NCBI GenBank assembly: GCA_964587555.1
Contig: CAZPLR010000030.1
Coordinates: 1 to 25,215 of the forward strand
Length of the DNA stretch: 25,215 nucleotides
Direction: 5' to 3'
DNA from: JAHHTP01 sp964587555
GTDB taxonomy: Bacteria; Bacillota; Clostridia; Oscillospirales; Ruminococcaceae
Positions 6,406 to 13,818 of the stretch are shown here, piece by piece (within the stretch, counting starts at the first letter, position 1; every line of letters begins with the position of its first letter). The notes below the pieces were generated by a model. That model saw only the letters and a program-made list of their open reading frames with translations. It was not told where the DNA came from and did no database searches. A program made the position numbers and the translations under genes.

Positions 6406-7803
6406 TCAGTGGGTTAAGAAGAAGGTCAGCGCGAACAGGATGGAGATCACCCAAGTGCCGACGTTGATTTCCTTGATCTTACCGGTGAACAGCTTGATGA
6501 AGATATAGGAGATCAAGCCGAACGCAATGCCGTAGCTGATGTTGTAGGTAAACGCCATGAACGCAATGGTCATAAACGCAGGGAGCGCTACCTCAATGTT
6601 CATCCACTCGATATCCTTAACGCAGTTCATCATCAGAATACCGACATAGATCAAAGCCGCTGCGGTAGCGCAGCTAGGGATGAGCTGAGCGACCGGGCTT
6701 AAGAACATCGCAATGAGGAAGAACGCCCCAGTAACCATAGAGGAAAGGCCGGTGCGTCCGCCTTCGCCGACGCCGGCAGAGCTTTCTACAAAGGTGGTGA
6801 CGGTAGAGGTGCCGCAGATTGCGCCGGTAACGGTTGCAACCGCGTCAGCCATCATCGCCTTGTCCATGTTCGGAACGTTGCCGTCCTCGTCCAACATGTT
6901 GCCGCGAGAGCAAGCGCCGTAAAGAGTGCCCAGCGTATCGAACATATCAACCATGCAGAACGCAAGCGCGGTGGTCAGAATTGCAACGATAAAACCGCCT
7001 ACGCCGTTTGCGGCGATGTAAGCGCTGAAGTCAAAGCCTTCGGTAAATACCTTGCCAAACGAAAGGGAACCGAATTCCTTAAATGCGGCAAACGGGTTCA
7101 TGCTGATGCTGAAGTTCGCATAAAAATCCGGAACGGTAAGACCAAGCAGATAGTAGACAACGGCGCCGCCTAAAATGCCCCATAAAACCGAACCTTTAAC
7201 CTTTTTGGCTGATAAAACAGCGATTGCAACGACCGCAAAGAAGGTGACAAGCAGCGGCATAATGCTGCCCCAAGTCGCATTTCCGTTTAACAGGTTAAAG
7301 GAGGCGAGGTTGACCAGAGTTGAGTCGTCATTGACAACCAGACCGGCGTTTTGCAGCCCTAAGAATGCGATGAACAAACCAATACCGGCAGGGATCGCAA
7401 TGCGAACCGATTTCGGGATCGCGCTAAAGATTTTCTTTCTTAAGCCGGTCGCGGTTAACAAAACGAACAGCAGGCCGTCGAATAAGACCAGAACCAGCGC
7501 GTTAGCGTAGGTGAAGCCAAAGCTAAAACATACCGTGTAGACAAAGTATGCGTTTAAACCCATGCCGGAAGCAAGCGCAAGCGGCAGGTTGGCAAGCAGT
7601 CCCATCAAAACCGTGCCGATAACAGCGGATAACGCAGTCGCGATGTAAACAGCGCCATAGGTGACGACGTTTTCGCCTAAGTTGGCGAACATCCCCGCAT
7701 TGACCATCAGGATGTACGCCATTGCCATGAAGGTGGTGATACCGGCTAAAATTTCGGTTTTTACCGTCGTGCCGTGCTCACGCAGTTTGAAAAATTTTTC
7801 CAA
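6406..7803 (-). CDS. NCS2-family purine permease (AzgA/PbuG type)
   Basis: A 465-residue integral membrane transporter, expected to import hypoxanthine, guanine or adenine by proton symport. The N-terminus (EKFFKLREHGT, then KTEILAGITTFMAMAYI) and GMGLNAYF near residues 80-87 are hallmarks of the AzgA branch. Multiple hydrophobic segments cover the length, and a VESSAGVGEGGRTG loop typical of the family lies past the middle. The start is placed at a TTG (7801-7803) with AGAGGAG 11 nt upstream; a longer frame reaching 7929 would translate the promoter at 7901-7929 and is rejected. It is a single-gene unit. No purine riboswitch is visible in its leader. Confidence 0.9.
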   Translation of the reverse strand: MEKFFKLREHGTTVKTEILAGITTFMAMAYILMVNAGMFANLGENVVTYGAVYIATALSAVIGTVLMGLLANLPLALASGMGLNAYFVYTVCFSFGFTYANALVLVLFDGLLFVLLTATGLRKKIFSAIPKSVRIAIPAGIGLFIAFLGLQNAGLVVNDDSTLVNLASFNLLNGNATWGSIMPLLVTFFAVVAIAVLSAKKVKGSVLWGILGGAVVYYLLGLTVPDFYANFSISMNPFAAFKEFGSLSFGKVFTEGFDFSAYIAANGVGGFIVAILTTALAFCMVDMFDTLGTLYGACSRGNMLDEDGNVPNMDKAMMADAVATVTGAICGTSTVTTFVESSAGVGEGGRTGLSSMVTGAFFLIAMFLSPVAQLIPSCATAAALIYVGILMMNCVKDIEWMNIEVALPAFMTIAFMAFTYNISYGIAFGLISYIFIKLFTGKIKEINVGTWVISILFALTFFLTH

Positions 7804-7900
7804 GAGAATGTACACTCCTCTAAAAATGATAAAAACCTCTTTTGCCAAAACGCCGGTGAAAGAAAAATAGCGGTCTACAAAACAGGTCTTTCCGCTTCTT

Positions 7901-7929
7901 ATTATAGACGCTTGTCCCATAAAAATCAA
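7901..7929 (-). promoter_or_regulatory. Promoter of the purine permease gene
   Basis: On the minus strand: TTGATT (7924-7929), 17-bp spacer, TATAAT (7901-7906). The resulting leader is about 90 nt and contains a small AGCGG/CCGCT stem. It supports the downstream TTG start of the permease. Confidence 0.75.
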
Positions 7930-8003
7930 GCCTTTTTGTTAACGAATATATCATGATTTTTTCACAAATTTCTGGAAGTTTCTTTCATTCGGGCTAATAC
8001 TGG

Positions 8004-8026
8004 GTATAATTATCGCGTTATTATAC
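8004..8026. repeat. Inverted repeat in the permease-dus divergent intergenic region
   Basis: Perfect 7-bp arms GTATAAT (8004-8010) and ATTATAC (8020-8026) with a 9-bp centre containing CGCG. Each arm also carries a -10-like TATAAT reading outward on its own strand; on the minus strand TTTCGA lies 17 bp upstream. It could be an operator or paired weak promoters. The rest of the 7930-8087 interval shows no gene. Confidence 0.4.
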
Positions 8027-8087
8027 TTTTTGTATTATTCTGTCGAAAAAAGAAAATGCCGAAAGAGCGAAAAAGCTGGGAAAACCG

Positions 8088-8117
8088 CTGGCAAGGCGGG
8101 AAGGAATATGCTATAAT
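8088..8117 (+). promoter_or_regulatory. Extended -10 promoter of dus
   Basis: CTGGCA (8088-8093), 18-bp spacer and TATAAT (8112-8117), preceded by an extended TGC element. It is about 65 nt upstream of the dihydrouridine synthase start. Confidence 0.65.
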
Positions 8118-8184
8118 AAAAGCGTATTGTCTGCCAAGAGCGGCTTTCGTGTTTTAAAGCAAGATCATTGGAAAGGTAACAGTT

Positions 8185-9204
8185 ATGTCTGAGCATCCGT
8201 CCATTCAACCATTACAAACCCTGACGATTGGGAGCGCTTTTGGAGCGCGCGCTGTCACGATCGAGAAATCCGCCGCGCTTGCGCCGATGGCTTCTATCGC
8301 CGATACCTCCTACCGGCGCGTCTGCAAGGAGCATGGCGCCTCCTATGTGGTGGGGGAGCTTGCCAGCGCGAAGGGAATTTGCTACGCGGATAAAGGGAGC
8401 GCGGCACTTCTGCAGGTGCGGGACTACGAGCGCCCGATGGCGGTGCAGCTATTCGGCAGCGAGCCGGAGATCATGGCGAAAGCGGCAAGGCTTGCGCTTT
8501 CATTCTCGCCGGATATTATCGACCTAAATATGGGCTGCCCTGTGCCGAAGGTGGTTTCCTCCGGGGCGGGCAGCGCGCTGATGAAAACGCCGGAGCTTGC
8601 CTATCGCATTGTAAGCGTAGTCTGTGAGAGCGTTCCGATTCCGGTGACGGTCAAGTTCCGCAGCGGTTGGGATGAATCCTCCATTAACGCGGTGGAGTTT
8701 GCAAGGCTGATGCAGAAGGGCGGCGCGCAGATGCTCACCGTCCACGGCAGGACGCGGATGCAGATGTACCGCCCGCCGGTCAATCTGGATATCATCCGCG
8801 CGGTGAAGGAGGCGGTGGACATTCCGGTCTGCGGCAACGGCGGCGTGGATTCCATTGAGAGCTATCTGCATATGCTCTCCTACACCGGCTGCGATCTGGT
8901 GATGATCGGGCAGGCAAGCTACGGAAATCCATGGCTGTTTGCACAGATCAAGCATTATCTGCAAACCGGACAAACGCTTCCCGCTCCGGATTTGGAGGAG
9001 CGGCTGCGGGTATTGTCCCGGCATGTCCGCTTAGTCTGCGAGGACGTGGGGGAATACGCCGGCATGAAAATCTGCCGCAGGCAGGCGTCGTTTTATCTCA
9101 AGGGGCTGCGCGGCGCGCCGCAGCTTAGAAAGCAGTGTGGGGAATTAAAAACGCTTGCCGATCTCGACGCGCTGCTAAGCGTGGTCAGGGAGTATAACGA
9201 ATGA
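8185..9204 (+). CDS. dus: tRNA-dihydrouridine synthase (DusB-like)
   Basis: A 339-residue FMN enzyme that reduces uridine to dihydrouridine in tRNA D-loops. Motifs in order: APMASIADTSYR (33-44, start of the barrel), NMGCP with catalytic Cys118, VKFRSGW with Lys157, TVHGRT with His187 at the FMN site, then CGNGGV and MIGQASYGNPW for the phosphate-binding loops. Length and order are typical of bacterial DusB. The ATG at 8185 has a GGAAAGG ribosome site about 9 nt upstream. The stop overlaps the start of a 41-codon ORF (ATGA at 9201-9204). Confidence 0.95.
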   Translation: MSEHPSIQPLQTLTIGSAFGARAVTIEKSAALAPMASIADTSYRRVCKEHGASYVVGELASAKGICYADKGSAALLQVRDYERPMAVQLFGSEPEIMAKAARLALSFSPDIIDLNMGCPVPKVVSSGAGSALMKTPELAYRIVSVVCESVPIPVTVKFRSGWDESSINAVEFARLMQKGGAQMLTVHGRTRMQMYRPPVNLDIIRAVKEAVDIPVCGNGGVDSIESYLHMLSYTGCDLVMIGQASYGNPWLFAQIKHYLQTGQTLPAPDLEERLRVLSRHVRLVCEDVGEYAGMKICRRQASFYLKGLRGAPQLRKQCGELKTLADLDALLSVVREYNE

Positions 9205-9326
9205 CAAAGGAATTGACCAAATGCTATCTCGGCGCGTTTGGAGAGAATAAAGAGCTGTCGTTTGGCAGATGCCGCGGCATGAAGTCGTTTGAGGAATTAT
9301 ATGAAGGGCTGCGCCCGCTGAAATAA
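9201..9326 (+). CDS. Small ORF (41 aa) translationally coupled to dus
   Basis: An ATG at 9201 overlaps the dus stop as ATGA and is preceded by AGGGAG (9187-9192), 8 nt upstream. It encodes 41 residues, starting MTKELTKCYLG and ending EELYEGLRPLK, with two Cys and a mixed charge pattern, no membrane segment and no domain I recognise. A hairpin terminator starts 15 nt after its TAA. The overlap start, ribosome site and placement before a terminator support real translation; its small size and unknown family are the reasons for caution. It might also be the residue of a longer lost gene. Confidence 0.5.
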   Translation: MTKELTKCYLGAFGENKELSFGRCRGMKSFEELYEGLRPLK

Positions 9327-9340
9327 GGAGATAAAAATGT

Positions 9341-9387
9341 GCAAAAAGGGCGATTTGTTGAATATTTCAACACAGCCCCCTTTTTGC
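9341..9387 (+). terminator. Two-tier hairpin, probable terminator of the dus operon
   Basis: Outer arms GCAAAAAGGG (9341-9350) and CCCTTTTTGC (9378-9387) pair perfectly. They enclose an inner stem TGTTGAA (9356-9362)/TTCAACA (9366-9372) with a 3-nt loop. The outer T tract lies within the stem and no long T run follows, so termination strength is uncertain. Confidence 0.55.
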
Positions 9388-9390
9388 CTA

Positions 9391-9419
9391 TTGCGAAATG
9401 ATTTTTCGGCTGGTATAAT
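9391..9419 (+). promoter_or_regulatory. Promoter of the small Cys-rich membrane protein gene
   Basis: TTGCGA (9391-9396), 17-bp spacer, TATAAT (9414-9419) with an extended TGG element. It starts 4 nt after the preceding hairpin. Confidence 0.75.
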
Positions 9420-9541
9420 GATACTATCGAACCGGGAAAGAAGCGGCGGCGCAGCAAAAGCGCAGATTCATCCCGCAGTTTCCTTCCCATATCAAACCAT
9501 TATGAGCTTTTTGGATGAGAAGAGAGAAGGAGGAAATACAT

Positions 9542-9703
9542 ATGTGTTGTTTTGGTCGTCATTGCGAAAAGTCCGGCGAGCATGAGGAGAGGAAATGCCC
9601 GCTTTCGATCGTGTGGAAAGCGGCGCTGGCAGTCGGCGCGGTGTATGCGGTATTCCATGCGGTGAAAAAGCACTGCGGCGGGCTTTGCAAAAAATGTAAA
9701 AAA
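9542..9703 (+). CDS. Small Cys-rich single-pass membrane protein, 3' end lost in a gap
   Basis: Fifty-four codons are readable before a 100-N gap. The ATG at 9542 follows AAGGAGG with normal spacing and lies behind its own strong promoter; an in-frame ATG at 9515 would translate the ribosome site itself and is rejected. The order is: Cys2, Cys3, Cys8 and Cys19 in a short charged N-terminus, one hydrophobic helix (about residues 21-41, LSIVWKAALAVGAVYAVFHA), then a HCGGLCKKCKK tail with CxxxC and CxxC spacing. The Cys pairs on both sides of the membrane suggest metal or disulfide chemistry, but no family is recognised. The true length is unknown because the gap length is arbitrary; one frame after the gap stops at 9838-9840, before the shared terminator. 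Confidence 0.6.
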
Positions 9704-9803
9704 NNNNNNNNNNNNNNNNNNNNNNNNNNNNNNNNNNNNNNNNNNNNNNNNNNNNNNNNNNNNNNNNNNNNNNNNNNNNNNNNNNNNNNNNNNNNNNNNN
9801 NNN
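9704..9803. other. Assembly gap (100 N)
   Basis: Exactly 100 N, the conventional filler for a scaffold join of unknown length. It interrupts the Cys-rich membrane protein gene. Confidence 0.98.
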
Positions 9804-9842
9804 GACGGTACCCTCCTCATGCATTCGGCGCGGCGGATAAGG

Positions 9843-9880
9843 AAAAAGGACGATTCTTGAAAAAGAACCGTCCTTTTTTT
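9843..9880. terminator. Bidirectional terminator between the Cys-rich gene and the SIS gene
   Basis: AAAAAGGACG plus TTCTT (9843-9858) pairs with AAGAA plus CGTCCTTTTTTT (9863-9880), with one mismatch and a short GAAA loop. A T run on the plus strand and A-rich start on the other allow use in both directions. Confidence 0.8.
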
Positions 9881-9884
9881 GTTA

Positions 9885-10991
9885 TTAAATGATGCCGTCG
9901 TGAGTCTTGAAATAGCGTTCCATCACACTGTTGTCCTGCGGCGCAAACAGGTCGCGCCCCTCGGCGCGCGCCAACTCGTAGGTGAGCGTTTGCCCGACCG
10001 CAGCGAACTGCAGGCAGCAGAAGTTTTCGCCGCAGAGGGCAAGCGGCAGATCGCAGTCCGCCTCTGCGTTCGCGCCCACCAAAAGCCCGTTTTGGAACAC
10101 CTCGCGCATATAGCCCGAAAGCGCTTTTGCCTTGTGGTCGTCCACGCCGCCGTCATTGAAGACGATCACGCAGTGGTTGTGGTTGTAGCCGTAGTTTGCG
10201 CCGTGCATCCCTTCCTCCAGCTCCAGTCCAGCCGCCGTGATTTTCGGCGTTTCCCATGCCTTGACCGCAGATTCCAGCGCGATGCCGTACTGTGCGCCGG
10301 AACCGGTGAAGATGAGCGCCTGCGAGCGCATGAGCTGCCATTTGGTTTTTTCCATCCACGCAAGGGTCAGCGCCGGAACCGGCTTCAGCAATTCTGGAAG
10401 TGAGCGTGCCTCGGCAAGATACGCGTTATATTCCGCTGTGTCTAGCACGCCGCGTTTCTGTCCGATCGAGAGGGCGAGCATTTGAAGCGTGAATACGGTG
10501 GCGGAAAAGCCGATGGTACGCATCGGGTACTCCTCGCAGCCGCAGCCCATCTGCAAAAAGCAGTCGGCGCCCTTTGCAAATGGCTTGTCCTCCTCCTCGC
10601 AGAGCGCGACAGTGAAAAGCCCCTTGTTTTCGGCAAGCGCAAGCGCCTCGCCGGTTAAGCGGGAGGTTCCGGTCTGGGAGATAAAGACGTACAGCCCATT
10701 TGGTTCAAAGCAGTTTTCCTGATGGCAAAATTCGCTTGGAATGACGACGTGTACCGGAAGCTTTGCCGCCTTTTTCATGAAGTAGGCGGCGGTCGTCGCC
10801 GAGGTACTGGAGCTGCCAGAGCCAACCAAGACGATTGAGGAGAGCTTTTTTAGCCGTTCCTCTCCCAATTTTGCAAAGATCGGAGCCTGCCTTTCCTCAA
10901 GGGTATCCAATATCTCGGTCAGCTTGGACGGAATCCGCTCGATGCAGTCAAGCAGCGTCACCGTGCGGCGCTGCCCTGTTTTTTGTTCCAT
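9885..10991 (-). CDS. Double-SIS-domain protein (sugar-phosphate isomerase/deaminase-like)
   Basis: 368 residues from the ATG at 10991, which has AAGGAAGG 5 nt upstream; an ATG six codons further up is less well spaced. Two SIS (sugar isomerase) domains are visible. The first (about 45-190) has the phosphosugar loop GSGSSSTS (58-65) and SQTGTS (105-110). The second (about 220-350) has GSGAQYG (230-236) and an E-L-E-E-G-M-H-G stretch (257-264) at the place where GlmS, FrlB and AgaS carry their catalytic Glu/His. It lacks the N-terminal glutaminase domain of GlmS, so it is probably a deglycase, deaminase or ketose-aldose isomerase on a phosphorylated amino sugar or fructosamine. It is monocistronic, with its own promoter. 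Fold certain, substrate not readable. Confidence 0.85.
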   Translation of the reverse strand: MEQKTGQRRTVTLLDCIERIPSKLTEILDTLEERQAPIFAKLGEERLKKLSSIVLVGSGSSSTSATTAAYFMKKAAKLPVHVVIPSEFCHQENCFEPNGLYVFISQTGTSRLTGEALALAENKGLFTVALCEEEDKPFAKGADCFLQMGCGCEEYPMRTIGFSATVFTLQMLALSIGQKRGVLDTAEYNAYLAEARSLPELLKPVPALTLAWMEKTKWQLMRSQALIFTGSGAQYGIALESAVKAWETPKITAAGLELEEGMHGANYGYNHNHCVIVFNDGGVDDHKAKALSGYMREVFQNGLLVGANAEADCDLPLALCGENFCCLQFAAVGQTLTYELARAEGRDLFAPQDNSVMERYFKTHDGII

Positions 10992-11030
10992 ATATACCTT
11001 CCTTTCCATCCTGTGATCTGATCTGCTTTC

Positions 11031-11058
11031 ATTGTATCAGATTTTGAAAAGAAGTCAA
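11031..11058 (-). promoter_or_regulatory. Promoter of the SIS-domain gene
   Basis: On the minus strand: TTGACT (11053-11058), 16-bp spacer, TACAAT (11031-11036) with an extended TGA element, about 40 nt upstream of the start. Confidence 0.75.
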
Positions 11059-11132
11059 TATCCGCTTGCGAGAGCAAAGGAAGGGATTCGCTTGACAGGC
11101 GAGCGAAAGAAAAAAGAGCGGACACAACAAAA

Positions 11133-11162
11133 AGCGGCAAGCCGTCAGAAACGCCTGCCGCT
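11133..11162 (-). terminator. Distal terminator of the cysE-cysS operon
   Basis: Reading on the minus strand, AGCGGCA and TGCCGCT arms close a hairpin, followed by a TTTTTGTTG tract (plus 11125-11133). It is the second hairpin after the cysS stop. Confidence 0.6.
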
Positions 11163-11188
11163 GTTCTGCACCGCGCGCCGCGCCCCGC

Positions 11189-11214
11189 AAAATTCTGCCT
11201 GCGGCAGAAATTTT
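11189..11214 (-). terminator. Proximal hairpin after cysS
   Basis: Arms AAAATTCTGCC and GGCAGAAATTTT pair with one bulged base around a TGC loop, 16 nt past the cysS stop. The T-rich arm end makes it terminator-like. Confidence 0.55.
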
Positions 11215-11230
11215 CCCTTTAGCCGGGGGA

Positions 11231-12619
11231 TTACTTTTTCTTGATCTTCAGACCCTGACGGGTTTCCTCAAGCAGGTATCCCATCTCGGCGATCTGCGCG
11301 CGCAGCGCGTCGGCAGCCGCGTAATCCTTCTGCTTTTTAGCGGCGGCGCGCTTCTCAACCAGCTCCATAACCGCTGCCGGAATTTCCTCCTCCTTCTTCT
11401 CGTACAGAAGTCCAAGAACGTCGGTCAGCTCCCGATACAGCCCGTCGAGGGCGGTAAGCTGCTCTTTGGAAGCGCCGTTTTTGATTGCGGTGTTGATGAT
11501 CTTAATCAGTTCAAATACGATTGAGATCGCGTCGGCGGTGTTTAAGTCGTCGTCCATCACTTGAATAAACCGCTCGCGCAGCCCGGATACGACCTGCTGC
11601 TGCTCCGACGTGTATTCGCCGGATTGCGCGGTCTGCAGAGCGAGATCCAGCGCCTCGCGGCAGTTGTACATCCGCGCAAGGGACTGGCGGCATTGCTCGA
11701 TGATGTCCGGCGTGTAGTTGATCGGCATCCGGTATTGCGCTTGCAGCAGCAGATAGCGGATCGGCTCGTAGCCGTATTGCTTTGCAATATCGCGGACGTG
11801 GAAGAAATTCCCTTCGGATTTGGACATTTTTCGGTTGTCGATGTTGAGAAAGCCGTTGTGCATCCAATAATGGGCAAACGGTTTTCCGGTTGCCGCCTCC
11901 GATTGGGCGATCTCGTTTTCATGATGCGGAAAGATCAGATCCTGACCGCCGCCGTGGATATCGATCGTTTCACCGAGATAGGTGCGGTTGAGCGCGGAGC
12001 ATTCAATATGCCATCCGGGACGGCCTTTGCCCCAAGGGGAGTCCCAGAATGGTTCGCCTGGCTTTGCCGCTTTCCAGAGCGCAAAGTCCATCGGATCCTT
12101 TTTCTGTTCTGAAACGTCAACCCTTGCGCCCGCCTCCAAATCCTTTAGCGGCATATGGGAAAGCTTGCCGTAGGACGGGAAGGTGCGGGTTTCAAAGTAA
12201 ACGTCGCCGTTTGACTCGTAGGCATGGCCTGTGCGGATCAGGTCTTGAATCAAGCGGATGATCTGCCCCATGTTCTCAGTGACCTTTGGGCGGACGGTTG
12301 CGTCCTTGACGTTTAAGCCGTCGGCATCGACATAAAACTCCTTGATATAGGTTTCGGAAATATCTGTTGCCGAAACGCCCATTTCGTTTGCGCGGCGAAT
12401 GATCTTGTCGTCGACATCGGTGAAATTCTGGACATAGCGCACCTCATAGCCGCGGTATTCCAGATAGCGGCGCAGTACGTCGAACACGCACAGCGGCCGG
12501 GCGTTGCCGATGTGGAAAAAGTCGTACACGGTCGGGCCGCAGACATACATCCGCACCTTACCGGGTTCAATTGGGATAAATTCTTCTTTTTTACGGGTCA
12601 ATGTGTTATAGATCTGCAT
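11231..12619 (-). CDS. cysS: Cysteinyl-tRNA synthetase
   Basis: A 462-residue class I aminoacyl-tRNA synthetase that charges tRNA-Cys. The zinc-site Cys27 is in VCGPTVYD, the HIGH signature reads HIGNA at 36-40, the second zinc Cys207 is in WHIEC, the HHENE zinc/substrate stretch is at 232-236, and KMSKS is at 264-268. The C-terminal anticodon-binding helical domain is complete, ending in a Lys-rich tail. Length is typical. The ATG at 12619 has an AGAAAGGAAG ribosome site and lies 24 nt after cysE. The pair is under one T-box leader, so both are induced when tRNA-Cys is uncharged. Confidence 0.98.
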   Translation of the reverse strand: MQIYNTLTRKKEEFIPIEPGKVRMYVCGPTVYDFFHIGNARPLCVFDVLRRYLEYRGYEVRYVQNFTDVDDKIIRRANEMGVSATDISETYIKEFYVDADGLNVKDATVRPKVTENMGQIIRLIQDLIRTGHAYESNGDVYFETRTFPSYGKLSHMPLKDLEAGARVDVSEQKKDPMDFALWKAAKPGEPFWDSPWGKGRPGWHIECSALNRTYLGETIDIHGGGQDLIFPHHENEIAQSEAATGKPFAHYWMHNGFLNIDNRKMSKSEGNFFHVRDIAKQYGYEPIRYLLLQAQYRMPINYTPDIIEQCRQSLARMYNCREALDLALQTAQSGEYTSEQQQVVSGLRERFIQVMDDDLNTADAISIVFELIKIINTAIKNGASKEQLTALDGLYRELTDVLGLLYEKKEEEIPAAVMELVEKRAAAKKQKDYAAADALRAQIAEMGYLLEETRQGLKIKKK

Positions 12620-12643
12620 GGTAGACTTCCTTTCTGAAATGAT

Positions 12644-13318
12644 TTAATTTTCACTATTTTGCCGTCTGAGGTCGGAGAGAGCTGCCTCTAGCTGCCGAAC
12701 CTCGGTTTCAAGCTCGTGGATCTCCAATTCTACTGGATCGCAGATATGAATCTGATCCATATCCGCAAAGACCTTTCTTCCGTCCTTTCGCACGATACGC
12801 GCCGGAACGCCGACGGCGGTGCAGTTATCCGGAATCGCCTCCAGCACCACGGCGCCCGCCGCAATGCGGACGTTGTTGCCAATGGTAAACGGGCCCAAGA
12901 CCTTTGCGCCTGCGCCGATCATCACGTTATTTTTTAAAGTCGGATGGCGCTTGCCGCAGTCCTTTCCGGTTCCGCCTAAGGTCGCGCCCTGATAGATGGT
13001 ACAGTAGTCGCCGATTTCGGCGGTTTCTCCGATCACAACGCCGCTGCCGTGGTCAATAAAAAGCCCTTTCCCGATCGTTGCGCCCGGATGAATCTCAATG
13101 CCGGTCTTATGTCTGGCGCGTTGGGAGAGGAAGCGAGCAATGAAGTAGTGCTTATGCAGATAGAACCAATGCGCGACGCGATACCAGATGACGGCGTGCA
13201 GTCCGGAGTAGAGCAGAAGCACCTCAAGACTGCTGCGCGCCGCCGGGTCGCGCTCCTTGATGGTTCGCACATCCTCCCGAATGGCTTGAAAGATGGATTG
13301 TTTGCGGGGGGTAGGCAT
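12644..13318 (-). CDS. cysE: Serine O-acetyltransferase
   Basis: 224 residues from ATG 13318 with AAAGGAG 6 nt upstream; an extended frame upstream would translate the T-box terminator. It transfers acetyl from acetyl-CoA to serine, giving O-acetylserine for cysteine synthesis. After an N-terminal helical region (1-65), hexapeptide repeats form a left-handed beta helix from about residue 70 to 170. The family DHGSG motif is at 89-93 (catalytic Asp89/His90), GATLGGTG at 111-118 and KRHP at 123-126 with the second active-site His125. The C-terminal ~30 residues form a Glu-rich helix. It is the short, EpsC/SrpH-like form. First gene of the cysE-cysS operon. Confidence 0.96.
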   Translation of the reverse strand: MPTPRKQSIFQAIREDVRTIKERDPAARSSLEVLLLYSGLHAVIWYRVAHWFYLHKHYFIARFLSQRARHKTGIEIHPGATIGKGLFIDHGSGVVIGETAEIGDYCTIYQGATLGGTGKDCGKRHPTLKNNVMIGAGAKVLGPFTIGNNVRIAAGAVVLEAIPDNCTAVGVPARIVRKDGRKVFADMDQIHICDPVELEIHELETEVRQLEAALSDLRRQNSEN

Positions 13319-13336
13319 AAAAAACTCCTTTCGGAA

Positions 13337-13609
13337 AATAAAAACGCCTTTTGACCATGATAAGGTCAAAAGGCGAGAGATGGCTTCGCGGTTCCACTTT
13401 TGTTCCGGCAGGTGCTGCCGCTTTTACTGTCGATAACGGGACGATCCGTAGGGGGCTACGCAAAGCTTCACCCGATCAGCTCACGGATGCACTTTCCTCC
13501 CTTAGAATCTGCCGCGCGTTTTCAGCCGATGCGATTATGCAAGGACGCGCTTCTCTGTCAAACTCTACCTGCAGGGAGTACTCTCTCCGGTCAAAGCCTT
13601 TCCGATTTG
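13337..13609 (-). promoter_or_regulatory. T-box leader, probable cysteine (TGC) specifier
   Basis: A complete T-box riboswitch on the minus strand. The T-box core AGTGGAACCGCG lies at 13387-13398 (complement), in the antiterminator. The terminator arms CGCCTTTTGACC and GGTCAAAAGGCG span 13345-13375 and are followed by a T-rich run. Stem I carries the AGAGAGTAC element near its base. Its 3' side has TGC at 13489-13491 followed by A and then TCCG, which can pair with CGGA at the 5' end of the leader. The TGC fits a Cys specifier and the cysE-cysS genes. The leader reads uncharged tRNA-Cys and permits readthrough when cysteine is short. Confidence 0.93.
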
Positions 13610-13615
13610 AAATTA

Positions 13616-13644
13616 AGTATACCCCATTTTATGAGCTTTGTCAA
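13616..13644 (-). promoter_or_regulatory. Promoter of the T-box/cysE/cysS operon
   Basis: TTGACA (13639-13644), 17-bp spacer, TATACT (13616-13621) on the minus strand. Perfect -35, five of six at -10. Transcription would start near 13609. Confidence 0.85.
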
Positions 13645-13783
13645 GAGGTGTTCCGGCTTTTTCAAAAGGAAAGCTGAGAAATCTCCCTGTTTGCCGCCGC
13701 GCGCCGCTCTTCCCCTTTCTGCCGCCAGTGTGCCGCAGATATGAGAGGCTCTGCAAGGGAAGATGAAATTTTTCAGGGCAATA

Positions 13784-13812
13784 TTGACTTTACGAAGGGG
13801 AAGTAGTATAAT
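13784..13812 (+). promoter_or_regulatory. Promoter of trkA-trkH
   Basis: TTGACT (13784-13789), 17-bp spacer, TATAAT (13807-13812). Near-consensus. It leaves a leader of about 180 nt before the trkA start. Confidence 0.85.
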
Positions 13813-13818
13813 ACATAG

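Noticed and set aside
7804..7929. N-terminal extension of the purine permease
   Set aside because: It would cover the promoter, and the family N-terminus begins at the chosen TTG.
7821..7930. Purine riboswitch in front of the AzgA-type permease
   Set aside because: Expected by analogy with pbuG-type genes, but the conserved purine-aptamer loops and closing stem are not found in the ~90-nt leader.
11561..12112. A 183-codon plus-strand frame
   Set aside because: Antisense shadow of cysS, whose catalytic motifs are all present on the minus strand.
13319..13369. N-terminal extension of cysE
   Set aside because: It would translate the T-box terminator hairpin; the ATG at 13318 has a proper ribosome site.
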